From Armatimonadota bacterium (lineage in GTDB: Bacteria; Sysuimicrobiota; Sysuimicrobiia; Sysuimicrobiales; Humicultoraceae): DNA of 61,220 nucleotides. The translations under genes were made by a program, and so were the position numbers. Where the stretch lies: the NCBI GenBank assembly GCA_016869025.1, contig VGFA01000015.1:1-61220 (forward strand), written 5' to 3'. This document shows positions 8,413 through 16,749 of this stretch, piece after piece; the first letter of the stretch is position 1; every line of letters starts with the position of its first letter. The notes under the pieces were generated by a model, which was not told where the DNA came from, ran no database searches, and worked only from the letters and a program-made list of their open reading frames with translations.

Positions 8413-9408
8413 CTAGGGGCGCAACACCGCGGCGGCGCGTAGTTCCCGCCGCTTCAGGCGCAGTAGCACCTCGTTGGCGGCCTCGAGGGGTTGTGACTCC
8501 GCCTCGACCCGCACGGGGATCTCCGCGGCAAGCCGCAGGAAGGCATGCGCGTCCGCACGGGTCAGATGGCTGACCGTGCGCAGGACTCGCTCCCCGTAGA
8601 GCGTTGCATAGGGCATCGCAGGGATGCCATCCAGCGTCACGGCATTGACCGCCACCGTGCCGCCGGGGCGCACGGCCCGCAGGGCGGCTACAACCGCCTC
8701 GCCTGAGGGCGCGAAGACGACCGCCCGATCGCACGGCACCGGAGGCGTGGTGCCGGGCTCGACCGCCCAGCGCGCACCCAGCTCCTCTGCCAGCGCCCGG
8801 TGTTCCGCCCCGCGCGTCACGACCCCGACCGTGCATCCCCAGTGCCGGGCGACCTGGATCGCCAGGTGCGCCGATGCACCGAACCCGAAGAGGGCCAGAT
8901 GCTCCCCGGGTCGCAGCCCCGCGACGTGCAGCGCCCGGTAGCCGATCACGCCGGCGCACAGGAGCGGTGCCGCGGCGGTATCGTCGAACACCGGCGGAAC
9001 CGGAACCACGAACGCTGCGCGGGCCACCGTGTAGTCGGTGAAGCCGCCGTCAACGTCGTAGCCGGTAAACCGCGCCCGCGGGCAGAGGTTCTCCTCACCC
9101 CTGTCGCAGAAGGCACACGTGCCACAGGCAAAGGCCAGCCAGGTCACGCCCACGCGCGTGCCCTCCAGATCAGGCGTGACACCCGGACCGAGGCGGTGAA
9201 TGGTGCCAACGATCTGGTGGCCCAGAACCACCGGTGACCGGCGGGGGGGCAGGTCGCCCTCAACGATGTGCAGGTCGGTGTGGCAGACCCCACACGCGCG
9301 CACTCGGATAGCCACCTCACCCGGGCCGGGGGTCAGTTCCTCCCTCTCGGCGAGCACCAGCGGCGCGGTCTCGATGGGTGCTGGAGCAAACAGCGAGACG
9401 GTGCGCAC
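8413..9408 (-). CDS. Zinc-dependent alcohol dehydrogenase (MDR family)
   Basis: The product is 331 residues. Catalytic zinc ligands are in CGVCHTDLHIVEGDLPPRRSPVVLGHQIVG. Structural zinc comes from the cysteines in CGTCAFCDRGEENLCPRA, followed by the VDGGFTDY motif of the AdhA subgroup. The Rossmann site is LALFGFGASAHLAIQVA. It oxidises an alcohol or reduces an aldehyde with NAD(P); the substrate is unknown. The start is GTG at 9408. It is followed by, not overlapped with, the B3/4 gene upstream (9 nt gap), probably in the same operon. Confidence 0.9.
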   Translation of the reverse strand: MRTVSLFAPAPIETAPLVLAEREELTPGPGEVAIRVRACGVCHTDLHIVEGDLPPRRSPVVLGHQIVGTIHRLGPGVTPDLEGTRVGVTWLAFACGTCAFCDRGEENLCPRARFTGYDVDGGFTDYTVARAAFVVPVPPVFDDTAAAPLLCAGVIGYRALHVAGLRPGEHLALFGFGASAHLAIQVARHWGCTVGVVTRGAEHRALAEELGARWAVEPGTTPPVPCDRAVVFAPSGEAVVAALRAVRPGGTVAVNAVTLDGIPAMPYATLYGERVLRTVSHLTRADAHAFLRLAAEIPVRVEAESQPLEAANEVLLRLKRRELRAAAVLRP

Positions 9409-9417
9409 GACCGACGC

Positions 9418-10077
9418 CTAGCGAAGCCCAGACTGCGCGATCGTGCCGCCGGCAAACCCCTTGAGACGCGAGGCGGCCAGACCCGCGTGAGCCTCGAGCC
9501 GCGCGGGATCGTAGCTGGCCGGCGCGTAGATGATCATGAGGCACCGCCTAGTCTCAGGTCGGATCATGGTCCGTTGCGAGTCGCTGGTCGGGCTGCCGCA
9601 CGGACCGTCGTCGTCCGCAACGGTGAGGCGGCCCTCGACGCTGTAAGGCCCCTTGCCGATCGCCTCGTATCCCTCGCCCGGTCCTCCGCGGCGTATGACG
9701 AGGGATCCGCGGACGCGATCGAGATCGTGCAGCCCTATGGGCAGCAGGAACTCGAGAGAGCAGAGGTTGTTTATGTCCACGAGCGTGTTGATCCTGGGCA
9801 GCCCATCGCCCCGCAGCACGCGCCGCAGCAGCGCCTCCGAGGACGGTCGCAGCTTCGTCGGATCCACTCCTATCCGGCGGTAGAGCTCCCTGGCCGGCTG
9901 GAGCCCCTCGATCTGCGCGGGCTCGCGCCCGGCGTACGAGGCCCGAAGACGCGCGCCGGTCGCCTCGATCTCCTCCCAGAGCGCCGGATCATTGTCCGCC
10001 ACCGTCACCCCGGCTGCCTCGACCACGGCGACCCGCACGTGCGCCGCGACTGAGGGCTCCACCCGCACCTCGGTCAT
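9418..10077 (-). CDS. B3/4 domain protein (PheRS beta-like editing domain)
   Basis: The product is 219 residues matching the B3/B4 domain found in phenylalanyl-tRNA synthetase beta subunits and in stand-alone proteins of COG3382 type. Key parts are IGVDPTKLRPSSEALLRRVLRGDGLPRINTLVDINNLCSLEFLLPIGLHDLD and GPYSVEGRLTVADDDGPCGSPTSDSQRTMI. The role may be tRNA or amino-acid binding/editing; this is inference. The ATG at 10077 overlaps the radical SAM stop as ATGA and has AGGAGG eight bases upstream, so I prefer it to the ATG at 10083. Confidence 0.85.
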   Translation of the reverse strand: MTEVRVEPSVAAHVRVAVVEAAGVTVADNDPALWEEIEATGARLRASYAGREPAQIEGLQPARELYRRIGVDPTKLRPSSEALLRRVLRGDGLPRINTLVDINNLCSLEFLLPIGLHDLDRVRGSLVIRRGGPGEGYEAIGKGPYSVEGRLTVADDDGPCGSPTSDSQRTMIRPETRRCLMIIYAPASYDPARLEAHAGLAASRLKGFAGGTIAQSGLR

Positions 10078-11066
10078 ATCCATCCCCTCCTGCTTCGCTG
10101 GTCAAACCTCCAGAGCCCTGCGCCACGCGCCGCGGCAACCGCGTCACGGTACTCATCACGGGTTATCCTGCGGTTCAGTTCAGGAAAGCGCCCCGCTCCC
10201 ACCTTGCCCGCAGGCGCGTACTGGTCCATCAGGTTGACGTAGGTGTCCGGGGACACGGACGCGGCCAGCCAGCGCATGACCTCAGCCGTCCCTGCCAGGC
10301 CCTCGGGCATCACAAGGTGACGGACGAGCAATCCCCGCAGCGCCAGCCCGCGCTCATCGAAGACCAGGTCGCCGCTCTGGCGGTGCATCTCGGCGATGGA
10401 CGCCCGCGCCGCTTCCGGGTAGTCCGGAGCCAGCAGGTAGCGGCGGGCGACCTCGCGGTCCCAGCACTTGAAATCGGGCATGTACATGTCCACGATGCCG
10501 TCGAGCAGGCGCAGGCAGTCCATCGCGTCGTACGCGCTGGTGTTGTACACGATGGGCAGGTTCAATCCTGCCTCAACAGCCACGGGCAGCGCCTCCAGGA
10601 TCTGCGGCGCGACGTGCTCTGGCGTGACAAGATTGATGTTGTGGCAACCCGCATCCTGAAGATGCAGCATCATGGCGGCCAGCGCATGAGGCGGCACCGG
10701 CTGGCCTTCGCCGAGGTGGCTGATCGCGTAGTTCTGGCAGAAGACGCACTTCAGGTTGCACATCGAGAAGAAGATCGTGCCGCTTCCCCGCCAGCCCCTC
10801 AGGCAGTCCTCCTCGCCGAGGTGAGGGGAGAACGAGTTGACAATGGCGAACCTGCCCGTCTTGCAGACCGCCCACCGATCTTCCAGCCGGTCCACCCCAC
10901 ACTCGCGCGGGCAGGCCCGGCATTCCCGCAGGAGGTCCAGCGCTTCTTCCGCGCGTCGGCGCAGTTCACCGGCACTCAGACGGCGATAGGCGGGTAAGAA
11001 CCCCAGAGACGACGCCTGAAAGCGATCGGGGGTTGTTGCCAAGCGCATCCTCTCCGACGCCATCAT
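10074..11066 (-). CDS. Radical SAM protein, PflX-like (COG1313)
   Basis: The product is about 330 residues. A cysteine motif CRACPRECGV precedes the radical SAM cluster motif CNLKCVFCQN (CxxxCxxC). NINLVTPEHV, PIVYNTSAYDAMD and YMPDFKCWD are strands characteristic of the PflX-like group related to pyruvate-formate-lyase activases. It likely activates a partner enzyme or modifies a target with a SAM-derived radical; the target is unknown. It is translationally coupled to the B3/4 gene. The start is uncertain: ATGs at 11135, 11066/11063 and 11048 are all in frame and none has a strong ribosome site. Using 11135 would overlap the divergent gene. Confidence 0.85.
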   Translation of the reverse strand: MMASERMRLATTPDRFQASSLGFLPAYRRLSAGELRRRAEEALDLLRECRACPRECGVDRLEDRWAVCKTGRFAIVNSFSPHLGEEDCLRGWRGSGTIFFSMCNLKCVFCQNYAISHLGEGQPVPPHALAAMMLHLQDAGCHNINLVTPEHVAPQILEALPVAVEAGLNLPIVYNTSAYDAMDCLRLLDGIVDMYMPDFKCWDREVARRYLLAPDYPEAARASIAEMHRQSGDLVFDERGLALRGLLVRHLVMPEGLAGTAEVMRWLAASVSPDTYVNLMDQYAPAGKVGAGRFPELNRRITRDEYRDAVAAARGAGLWRFDQRSRRGWI

Positions 11067-11133
11067 GCACCGGCGGCAGGATCGCGGCAAGTCAGTGCAG
11101 GCGTCCGGGCGCCGCGCGGCGTAGAAGCCCAGC

Positions 11134-11703
11134 ATGGCCCTGGTCCGGTTGGTGGTCCTGCTCGCGTTGCTCCTCGCGCCGCAGGCGCCCGCAGGCCACC
11201 TGGCCAGCAGCGGCGTGGCCGTCGCCGGCGGCGGCTTTGTGACCGCGACCGCGCTGTGGGTGACCCCACGCCTGGTGGATCACGCGTACTATCGCGCGCT
11301 CGTCCTAGAAGAGCACCAAGCCTGGCATCGCGCGGCCGCCCGGGCGTTCACGCTCATCCGGCTGGAGGTGGAGAACGGCTCTGGCCTGGCCCTGGAGGGC
11401 TACCTCTCGCTGAACCTGCGCCTCAACGCCGACGGCGTCCTCCACCCCGTCGTTAGGGATGCGGCCGCGCTGGCGCCCTACCGCCGCCTGGTTCCGGACC
11501 TCGGCCGACAGGTACTGGAGCCGCGCACGGTGCTGGTAGGGCTCTACCCGTTCCCCCGCATCGCCCTGGGCACACGCGACGTGCGCCTGATCATCCGGCC
11601 GCTTTGGGCTTTCGCGCGTGGCGTCGGGCAGGTGGGAACGCTCCCGGAGTTCGTGCTGCGTTTCGATCCCGCGGCACTGGCCTATCCGCCAGGAGCACCG
11701 TAG
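11134..11703 (+). CDS. Secreted hypothetical protein
   Basis: The product is 189 residues with a convincing signal peptide (MALVRLVVLLALLLAPQAPAGHL). The mature domain contains FTLIRLEVENGSGLALEGYLSLNLRL, which looks like a beta-sandwich, and a C-terminal VLRFDPAALAYPPGAP. I do not recognise a family. Its start is adjacent to the divergently read radical SAM gene, and its stop lies a few bases from the convergent EamA exporter. Confidence 0.6.
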   Translation: MALVRLVVLLALLLAPQAPAGHLASSGVAVAGGGFVTATALWVTPRLVDHAYYRALVLEEHQAWHRAAARAFTLIRLEVENGSGLALEGYLSLNLRLNADGVLHPVVRDAAALAPYRRLVPDLGRQVLEPRTVLVGLYPFPRIALGTRDVRLIIRPLWAFARGVGQVGTLPEFVLRFDPAALAYPPGAP

Positions 11704-11707
11704 GCCC

Positions 11708-12592
11708 TCATCCCAGCAGGATCAGGGCCGTCCCTGTCAGTGCGATGATGGTCCCGAGCACTATCCAGACGGTGATCGTCTCCTGACCGCGCAGGAGAAC
11801 CGGGCTGGCGATCAGAACCACGAGCGCCTGCAGATTGTACAGCACCGACGCGATGGCCACGGGCGCGTGCCGGAGCGCCGTGAAGAGCAGCAGGATCGCC
11901 ATGGTGTTGAATAGAGCGCTGCCCAGCAGGTCGCCGCTGAGCCAGGCCCGGCCGGCTGGCCATCGCGCCGAGCGGTAGAAAGCCGACCAGAGCAGATGGG
12001 CGAGCAGCGCGGTGACCGCGCCCACCGTGGCGCCCAGAATCGGCGCCGGCGTCAGGATCAGTCCGAACCGTCGCGCGGTGTCGCCAAGGGCGAATGAAGC
12101 TGCCCCTGCCAGCGCCATCGCTATTCCCACCAGGTCCAGGGCGCGTGGGCCCGCGGGGCCGGCCTGGCGCCCTGTCCAGAGGCTGACCCACAGGCCGACG
12201 GTGACGGCGGCCAGCCCGACGACCTGCCAAGGACGGGGCAGCTCACCAAGAAAAAGGTAGCCGAACATCAGCGTGAAGATGCTGTTGCTTAGCCGGATGG
12301 CAGTGGAGAGCGCAGGTCCCAGGCGCCGGATGGTTTGGTACGCCAGGTTCCGGCCCAGCAGCGTGCCCGCTATCCCTCCGGCGGCGAACATGAGGATTGA
12401 GACAGGGTGGATCGCCGGCAGCAGCCCACCAAGAGCCGAAGTAGCCAGGATGGTCGAGAAGATCACGACGTTCGTGGCTATGCTCACCAGGACTCCGGCT
12501 TCCGGGGCAACCGCCACCATGAAGCGCCTCGCCAGGACCGTGCTGATCCCGAACGACATCGCCGCGGCCAGCGCCGCGAGTTCCCCGGTCAT
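11708..12592 (-). CDS. EamA/DMT-family transporter
   Basis: The product is 294 residues with about ten hydrophobic helices in two EamA repeats. Each repeat has the usual small-residue-rich first helix (ELAALAAAMSFGISTVLARRF and ALDLVGIAMALAGAASFALGD). It probably exports or imports a small metabolite; the substrate cannot be predicted. The open frame extends to 12733, but the extra 47 residues are Arg-rich and non-homologous in character, so MTGELAAL at 12592 is taken as the start. It is divergent from the pseudopilin gene. Confidence 0.88.
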   Translation of the reverse strand: MTGELAALAAAMSFGISTVLARRFMVAVAPEAGVLVSIATNVVIFSTILATSALGGLLPAIHPVSILMFAAGGIAGTLLGRNLAYQTIRRLGPALSTAIRLSNSIFTLMFGYLFLGELPRPWQVVGLAAVTVGLWVSLWTGRQAGPAGPRALDLVGIAMALAGAASFALGDTARRFGLILTPAPILGATVGAVTALLAHLLWSAFYRSARWPAGRAWLSGDLLGSALFNTMAILLLFTALRHAPVAIASVLYNLQALVVLIASPVLLRGQETITVWIVLGTIIALTGTALILLG

Positions 12593-12684
12593 CGGATCTG
12601 GAACCCCATGTCCATCCCCCCGAAGAACCCGACTCTGCCGGCCGATAGCAGCAGTGTACGTCGCAGTTGCGAAGGGGGTCTCGC

Positions 12685-13377
12685 GTGGACGCCACCACGC
12701 CCGGGCATGCTGCCTGCGGTCCGCCAGCCGCAAGCAGGGGTCTGTCGCTCACCGAGCTGGCGCTGGCGTTGAGCCTGACGGCGATGGCCGCAGCCGGGCT
12801 GATGGGCCTCGTGCGCATATCCTCGCAGGCCGTGATCCTCGCCGGAGACGGGCTCGACGGGCAGCAGGGCGCCCGGCGTGCCATGGAACGGATCACCGAG
12901 GAACTCCGCTGGGCAGAGACCGTGGTGGCCGATGCCGCGTGCGCGCCCTCTGGCCTGTGCCCGAGCCGCGTGAGGGTGTTGATTCCGCCGGGCAACCCCT
13001 ACCGCCGGGCCGAGTCCTACGAGGTCGTCTTCCAGTACAACCCCAGACAGCGCGAGATCGAGCGCCGGCTGGGGCGCGGGGTCAACAATCTGGCCTCGCG
13101 GATAGACGCGCTCGAGATGACCTACCACAACGCGGAGGGTGCCCCGACGCTTATCCCGTCGGAGGTGGCGCGCATTCGGATCGCGCTCGTAGCCAAGGCC
13201 CGCACCAGCCGTCCGGTCTACGTTGAGAGCACGGTCTCTCTCCGAAACCGACTGACCCTGTACGTCGCTCCCCCACTCGTGCCGGCCTGGAGGCCTTCTC
13301 CCAGAGGATATGAAGAACCGGCCCCATCTCCTCCAGTTCTGCCGCCGGGCCCGCCCGGTCCAGGAGAAGCGCGCTAG
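12685..13377 (+). CDS. Type IV pilin-like / pseudopilin protein
   Basis: The product is about 230 residues. The N-terminus has a prepilin peptidase site, SRG|LSLTELALALSLTAMAAAGLMGLV, with the conserved Glu at +5 and a hydrophobic assembly helix. The rest resembles minor pseudopilins (GspJ/PilW-like), with paired Cys in ACAPSGLC and a C-terminal proline-rich tail (PPVLPPGPPGPGEAR). No other pilus genes are nearby, so it would work with a machinery encoded elsewhere. GTG at 12685 with AGGGGG seven bases upstream is preferred to the TTG at 12667. Confidence 0.8.
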   Translation: MDATTPGHAACGPPAASRGLSLTELALALSLTAMAAAGLMGLVRISSQAVILAGDGLDGQQGARRAMERITEELRWAETVVADAACAPSGLCPSRVRVLIPPGNPYRRAESYEVVFQYNPRQREIERRLGRGVNNLASRIDALEMTYHNAEGAPTLIPSEVARIRIALVAKARTSRPVYVESTVSLRNRLTLYVAPPLVPAWRPSPRGYEEPAPSPPVLPPGPPGPGEAR

Positions 13378-13404
13378 CCCACCGCGGGCGCACACGGACG
13401 CAGG

Positions 13405-14538
13405 CTACACGCAGTAACTGCTGTACGGAAACGTGCACGGAGGACCTGCCGCCACCTGCATGCAGCCGGTGTGGAGATCCATCAGGATGGAGACCCCGGT
13501 CTGGTAGCGCTCGGCCTCCGGCAACGCCGGGTTGGGGTGCCGGCAGACCGACTCAGGGTGACCCTCGTGGTCTTGCAGGATTGTCATCATGGTTCCGGCG
13601 GAGATCTGGCCGCGGGCAGCAGCCCCGGAAAGGAGTCGCTCTGCCCGGGCGCACCGGTGGAAGGTCGAACGCCATTCCTCGGTAATCGGCTGCCAGATCC
13701 CGAGGCGCTCGGGATCGCGGAAGTGGTTGGCGTGAACCAGGATCCCGTTGACGGGCTCGAGGGTGCATGTGCCGCGCGGCGCGGTCTCGATGTCCACGGC
13801 GATCCCTTCTCCCTGCTGGCCTGCCCTGGCCACCAGGTAGTTGGCGGAGCACGCGCGGACCCCCCGCGTCACAGCACCAACCGCGGCGTCCATCGCCTTG
13901 CTACACAGAACCTCCCAGGTGCGCGCGTGAAACGGAGTGCCCATGCGTGTCCAGTCGTCGTCGGCGGAGATCAAGCCGCTTACGGCGAGGCCGATCCCTG
14001 CGCTGTTCAGGCCGATCTTACCACCGGCGATGCCCGCTTCGGTGAAGCACAGCACCTGGAGTCCGTCGGGATGCGTGATGTGCTGGAGCACTCCTGCCAC
14101 GCCGGGGATCCAGTCCCAGTTCTCGCCGACCCAGAGGTGGCCATCGTCCGACGCCTCTGGCGTGAGCGCGAATATCGTGCACTCCCGTGTGGGCGCGGGC
14201 ATCCCACCCAGTTCGAGCGTCCCGAGTCGCGAGAACTCGCCATAGAACAGCTCAAACCGTAGATTGAGCGCGGCCACCTCCATGGTGGGCTGGCCGGCCC
14301 CGTGCGCCACGCCTTCCACCATCTCGGCGAAGGCGGGGGCTCGCGCACAAACAGCCGGCCAGTATCGCTCCGTCCGCCTGAGCACCTCGTCGCGCGACAA
14401 GGAGACCTCGCCGGCGAACCGGCGGAAGTAGAGGTCGAGGTTGTGGGCGACGAGGTCGGGCGCGGCCCGGCCGTGCCCTTCCCCGATCTCACCCGGACCA
14501 CCCGTCAGGCGCAGGAATGGCAGCGAGGTGCCGCTCAC
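13405..14538 (-). CDS. C45-family autoproteolytic acyltransferase/hydrolase
   Basis: The product is 377 residues and resembles the acyl-CoA:6-aminopenicillanate acyltransferase (peptidase C45) Ntn-hydrolase family. The conserved self-cleavage site is PTREC|TIFALTPEA, where the Cys becomes the N-terminal nucleophile. It is followed by GHLWVGENWDW and GGKIGLNSAGIGLAVSGL. Such enzymes cut or transfer an acyl group on an amide; the substrate is unknown. The start overlaps the GNAT stop by 4 bases (ATGA). It is the last gene of the long minus-strand arginine/amidino block, which may supply its substrate. Confidence 0.88.
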   Translation of the reverse strand: MSGTSLPFLRLTGGPGEIGEGHGRAAPDLVAHNLDLYFRRFAGEVSLSRDEVLRRTERYWPAVCARAPAFAEMVEGVAHGAGQPTMEVAALNLRFELFYGEFSRLGTLELGGMPAPTRECTIFALTPEASDDGHLWVGENWDWIPGVAGVLQHITHPDGLQVLCFTEAGIAGGKIGLNSAGIGLAVSGLISADDDWTRMGTPFHARTWEVLCSKAMDAAVGAVTRGVRACSANYLVARAGQQGEGIAVDIETAPRGTCTLEPVNGILVHANHFRDPERLGIWQPITEEWRSTFHRCARAERLLSGAAARGQISAGTMMTILQDHEGHPESVCRHPNPALPEAERYQTGVSILMDLHTGCMQVAAGPPCTFPYSSYCV

Positions 14539-15530
14539 CGCGCCTCTCCCGGATCCAGGGCCGCCTCGAACGTGATCCAGGCAGGCTGCCGCGTGAACCC
14601 CAGCCGCTCGTTGATCGCCAGCATGCCGGTGTTGTTCGTCTCGTTCCAGGTGCGGATCTCGGAGTAGCCGTGCTGCCGCCCATAGGCGATGGTTGCCAGC
14701 TTGAGCGCCCAGGCGATGCCCCGTCCGCGGTACGCGGGCAGTACACCGGTGACGCCATGGTACAGGTGCGTTCCTTGCGCAGGCCGGTGCAGGTTGGCCT
14801 CACCCACGTAGTCACCGCCCGCCAGTGCCAGGAAGTAGGCGCCGGGAAGCGCCCGCGGTGACTCGATGGTGCTGCGCACGTACACTTCAAACGGGACAGG
14901 CGTATACGGGATCGGCATAGGAATGCCCGCGACCACGGCGTTGTGCAACTCGTAGGCGCGGCGCAGCGCTCCGGGGTCGCGCCGGAGCTCATCCTCCAGC
15001 GTCACTATTGTGACGCCCTCCCCTCGCGCGTGATCGAGGTAGTACGCAAACGGCGATGGGTCGAACCATCCAAGGTCCAGCCGGACCTCCCAGGTCCGCA
15101 TCGTCTCCCGAAATCCCCGGTGGGCCAGGAACCGGATTGCCTCGGGCATCGTCTCCCGGGCGAACGACTCGAGAACCAGCGCGCCCCGGGCTGCAAGCAC
15201 CCCACGCATGTGAGAGTACAGCGCGGATCCTGTGCCCCGACCCCGCCAGGCAAGGTCGGTGAAGATGCCCATGCGATACCGGGCAGGATCGAACTGCCCT
15301 GGCATGTCGTGCGCATGGGAGTACCCGATCACCTCTCCGGTCTGGGTCTCGGCCACCGCCAGGATGGACGCGTACCCTCCCTCCTCCAGCCGCGCCCGGA
15401 ACTCCCGGAACTCGTCCAGCGTCTCCGGGTAGTCCGGGAAGAGGGCGTTGCCGATCTCCAGGATCCTAGCCTCGTCGGTATCGCGAGCCTCGCGAACCGT
15501 CACTCGGGCCGGGGTCGGCACGCCGTCCAT
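14535..15530 (-). CDS. Double GNAT-domain acetyltransferase
   Basis: The product is 331 residues with two GNAT folds. The first (about 8-150) contains the acetyl-CoA loop DLAWRGRGTGSALYSHM. The second (about 165-325) contains VLPAYRGRGIAWALKLATIAYGR and TWNETNNTGMLAINERLGF, typical of the family. It would acetylate an amine or amino acid. Gene overlap with the C45 acyltransferase and a 31-nt gap to the binding protein upstream place it in the same transcript. Confidence 0.87.
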   Translation of the reverse strand: MDGVPTPARVTVREARDTDEARILEIGNALFPDYPETLDEFREFRARLEEGGYASILAVAETQTGEVIGYSHAHDMPGQFDPARYRMGIFTDLAWRGRGTGSALYSHMRGVLAARGALVLESFARETMPEAIRFLAHRGFRETMRTWEVRLDLGWFDPSPFAYYLDHARGEGVTIVTLEDELRRDPGALRRAYELHNAVVAGIPMPIPYTPVPFEVYVRSTIESPRALPGAYFLALAGGDYVGEANLHRPAQGTHLYHGVTGVLPAYRGRGIAWALKLATIAYGRQHGYSEIRTWNETNNTGMLAINERLGFTRQPAWITFEAALDPGEAR

Positions 15531-15561
15531 GGCTAACGCGATCCTTCGAAAGCCGGTACCG

Positions 15562-16704
15562 TCAAGGCGCCGGCTCTAGCTCGCCGCGCGTGGTCACCAT
15601 GAGCCGCTCCAGGGGCGCGTTGATCCGGTGACCGTCATCGTCGAACTCGATCCGCCCCGTAGCACCTCCGAATCCGGCCGCGCTGCGGATGAACACGCGG
15701 GCGATCTCGGCCGGATCGACCCCGGCGCGCCGCATGGCGTTGGCCATAACCCACACCCCGTCGTAGCTGTACGCGGCCCACGTCGTGGCCGCTTGCCCGG
15801 AGTGCTTGGCGCTGTACGCCTTCCGGAACTGCTGCGCGTTCTTCGTCATGTAGCCGACCTCGAGCCCGTACAGGCGGCCAGCGAGCCTTCCGGGGTTGTC
15901 TAGAACTACCTGGCTGGGGTACGCCACGTACCATGGAGCCTTGAGTCCCAGTTGATCGGCATGCCGGAACAAGATCCTCCCGTCGCTCCCATAGGGGCTC
16001 GCGATGATCGCGTCGGGGCGTTGCGACGCGACCTGTCGCACCGTGGGGCCATGGTCCAGGTCCCCGACGGCGTACTCGACGGCCGCCACTACTTGGCCAC
16101 CCAGCCGGCGGAACTCGTCCTCGGCCGCCTTGCGCAACTCGCCGCCGGCGGGGTTGCTCGGCACGGCGATGGCAACCCGACGATGGCCATTCTGGAACGC
16201 CCACCGGGCCAGCTCGCGCCCGAGCACGACCGCGTCTGCGGCAACCGAGAAGACCGTCTTGCCCAGCCCCCTGGTCTCGCCCGTGCTTCCCGACGCGTCT
16301 ATGACGACCACCCCCTTCGAGGCGGCGTAACCGACCCACGCCCTGAGGACGCCGCTTCGGGTGCCGTTGACGATGACCGACGCCTTGTCGGAATCAATGA
16401 GTTTGCGCGCCGCCAGCAGCGCGTTCTCGGGACTATACTTGCTGTCCTCCACTACAACGTTGAGTTTGCGAGTCCTGATGCCGCCCGCGGTATTGACCGA
16501 GTCGCTGGCGAGCTGCACACCGCGTACCGTCTCCTCGCCAACCACGGTGTCTGCCCCGGTCATGGTGCTGAGCACGCCGATGTGTATCGGTCCGGACTCA
16601 CGGACGGCGCCCCCGCCGCCGCATCCGGCGGCCAGCAGCACCAGCCCGCCCAGCCCCACTACCAAGAGTCGACAGTTGGCGCGAACCCACTCGATCATGC
16701 TCAT
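15562..16704 (-). CDS. Branched-chain-amino-acid-type ABC substrate-binding lipoprotein
   Basis: The product is 380 residues. It has an N-terminal lipoprotein signal with lipobox LLAAGC, so it is probably lipid-anchored. The mature domain is a periplasmic-binding type 1 fold of the LivJ family (IHIGVLSTMTGADTVVGEETVRGVQLASDSVN, ENALLAARKLIDSDKASVIVNG). No Liv permease or ATPase genes are adjacent, so it either serves a remote transporter or acts as a sensor. It lies 45 nt after the symporter gene in a collinear block. Confidence 0.87.
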   Translation of the reverse strand: MSMIEWVRANCRLLVVGLGGLVLLAAGCGGGGAVRESGPIHIGVLSTMTGADTVVGEETVRGVQLASDSVNTAGGIRTRKLNVVVEDSKYSPENALLAARKLIDSDKASVIVNGTRSGVLRAWVGYAASKGVVVIDASGSTGETRGLGKTVFSVAADAVVLGRELARWAFQNGHRRVAIAVPSNPAGGELRKAAEDEFRRLGGQVVAAVEYAVGDLDHGPTVRQVASQRPDAIIASPYGSDGRILFRHADQLGLKAPWYVAYPSQVVLDNPGRLAGRLYGLEVGYMTKNAQQFRKAYSAKHSGQAATTWAAYSYDGVWVMANAMRRAGVDPAEIARVFIRSAAGFGGATGRIEFDDDGHRINAPLERLMVTTRGELEPAP

Positions 16705-16749
16705 GACACACCCTCCCGGCGGACGCCCTCCCCCGCCAAACCCACCGGC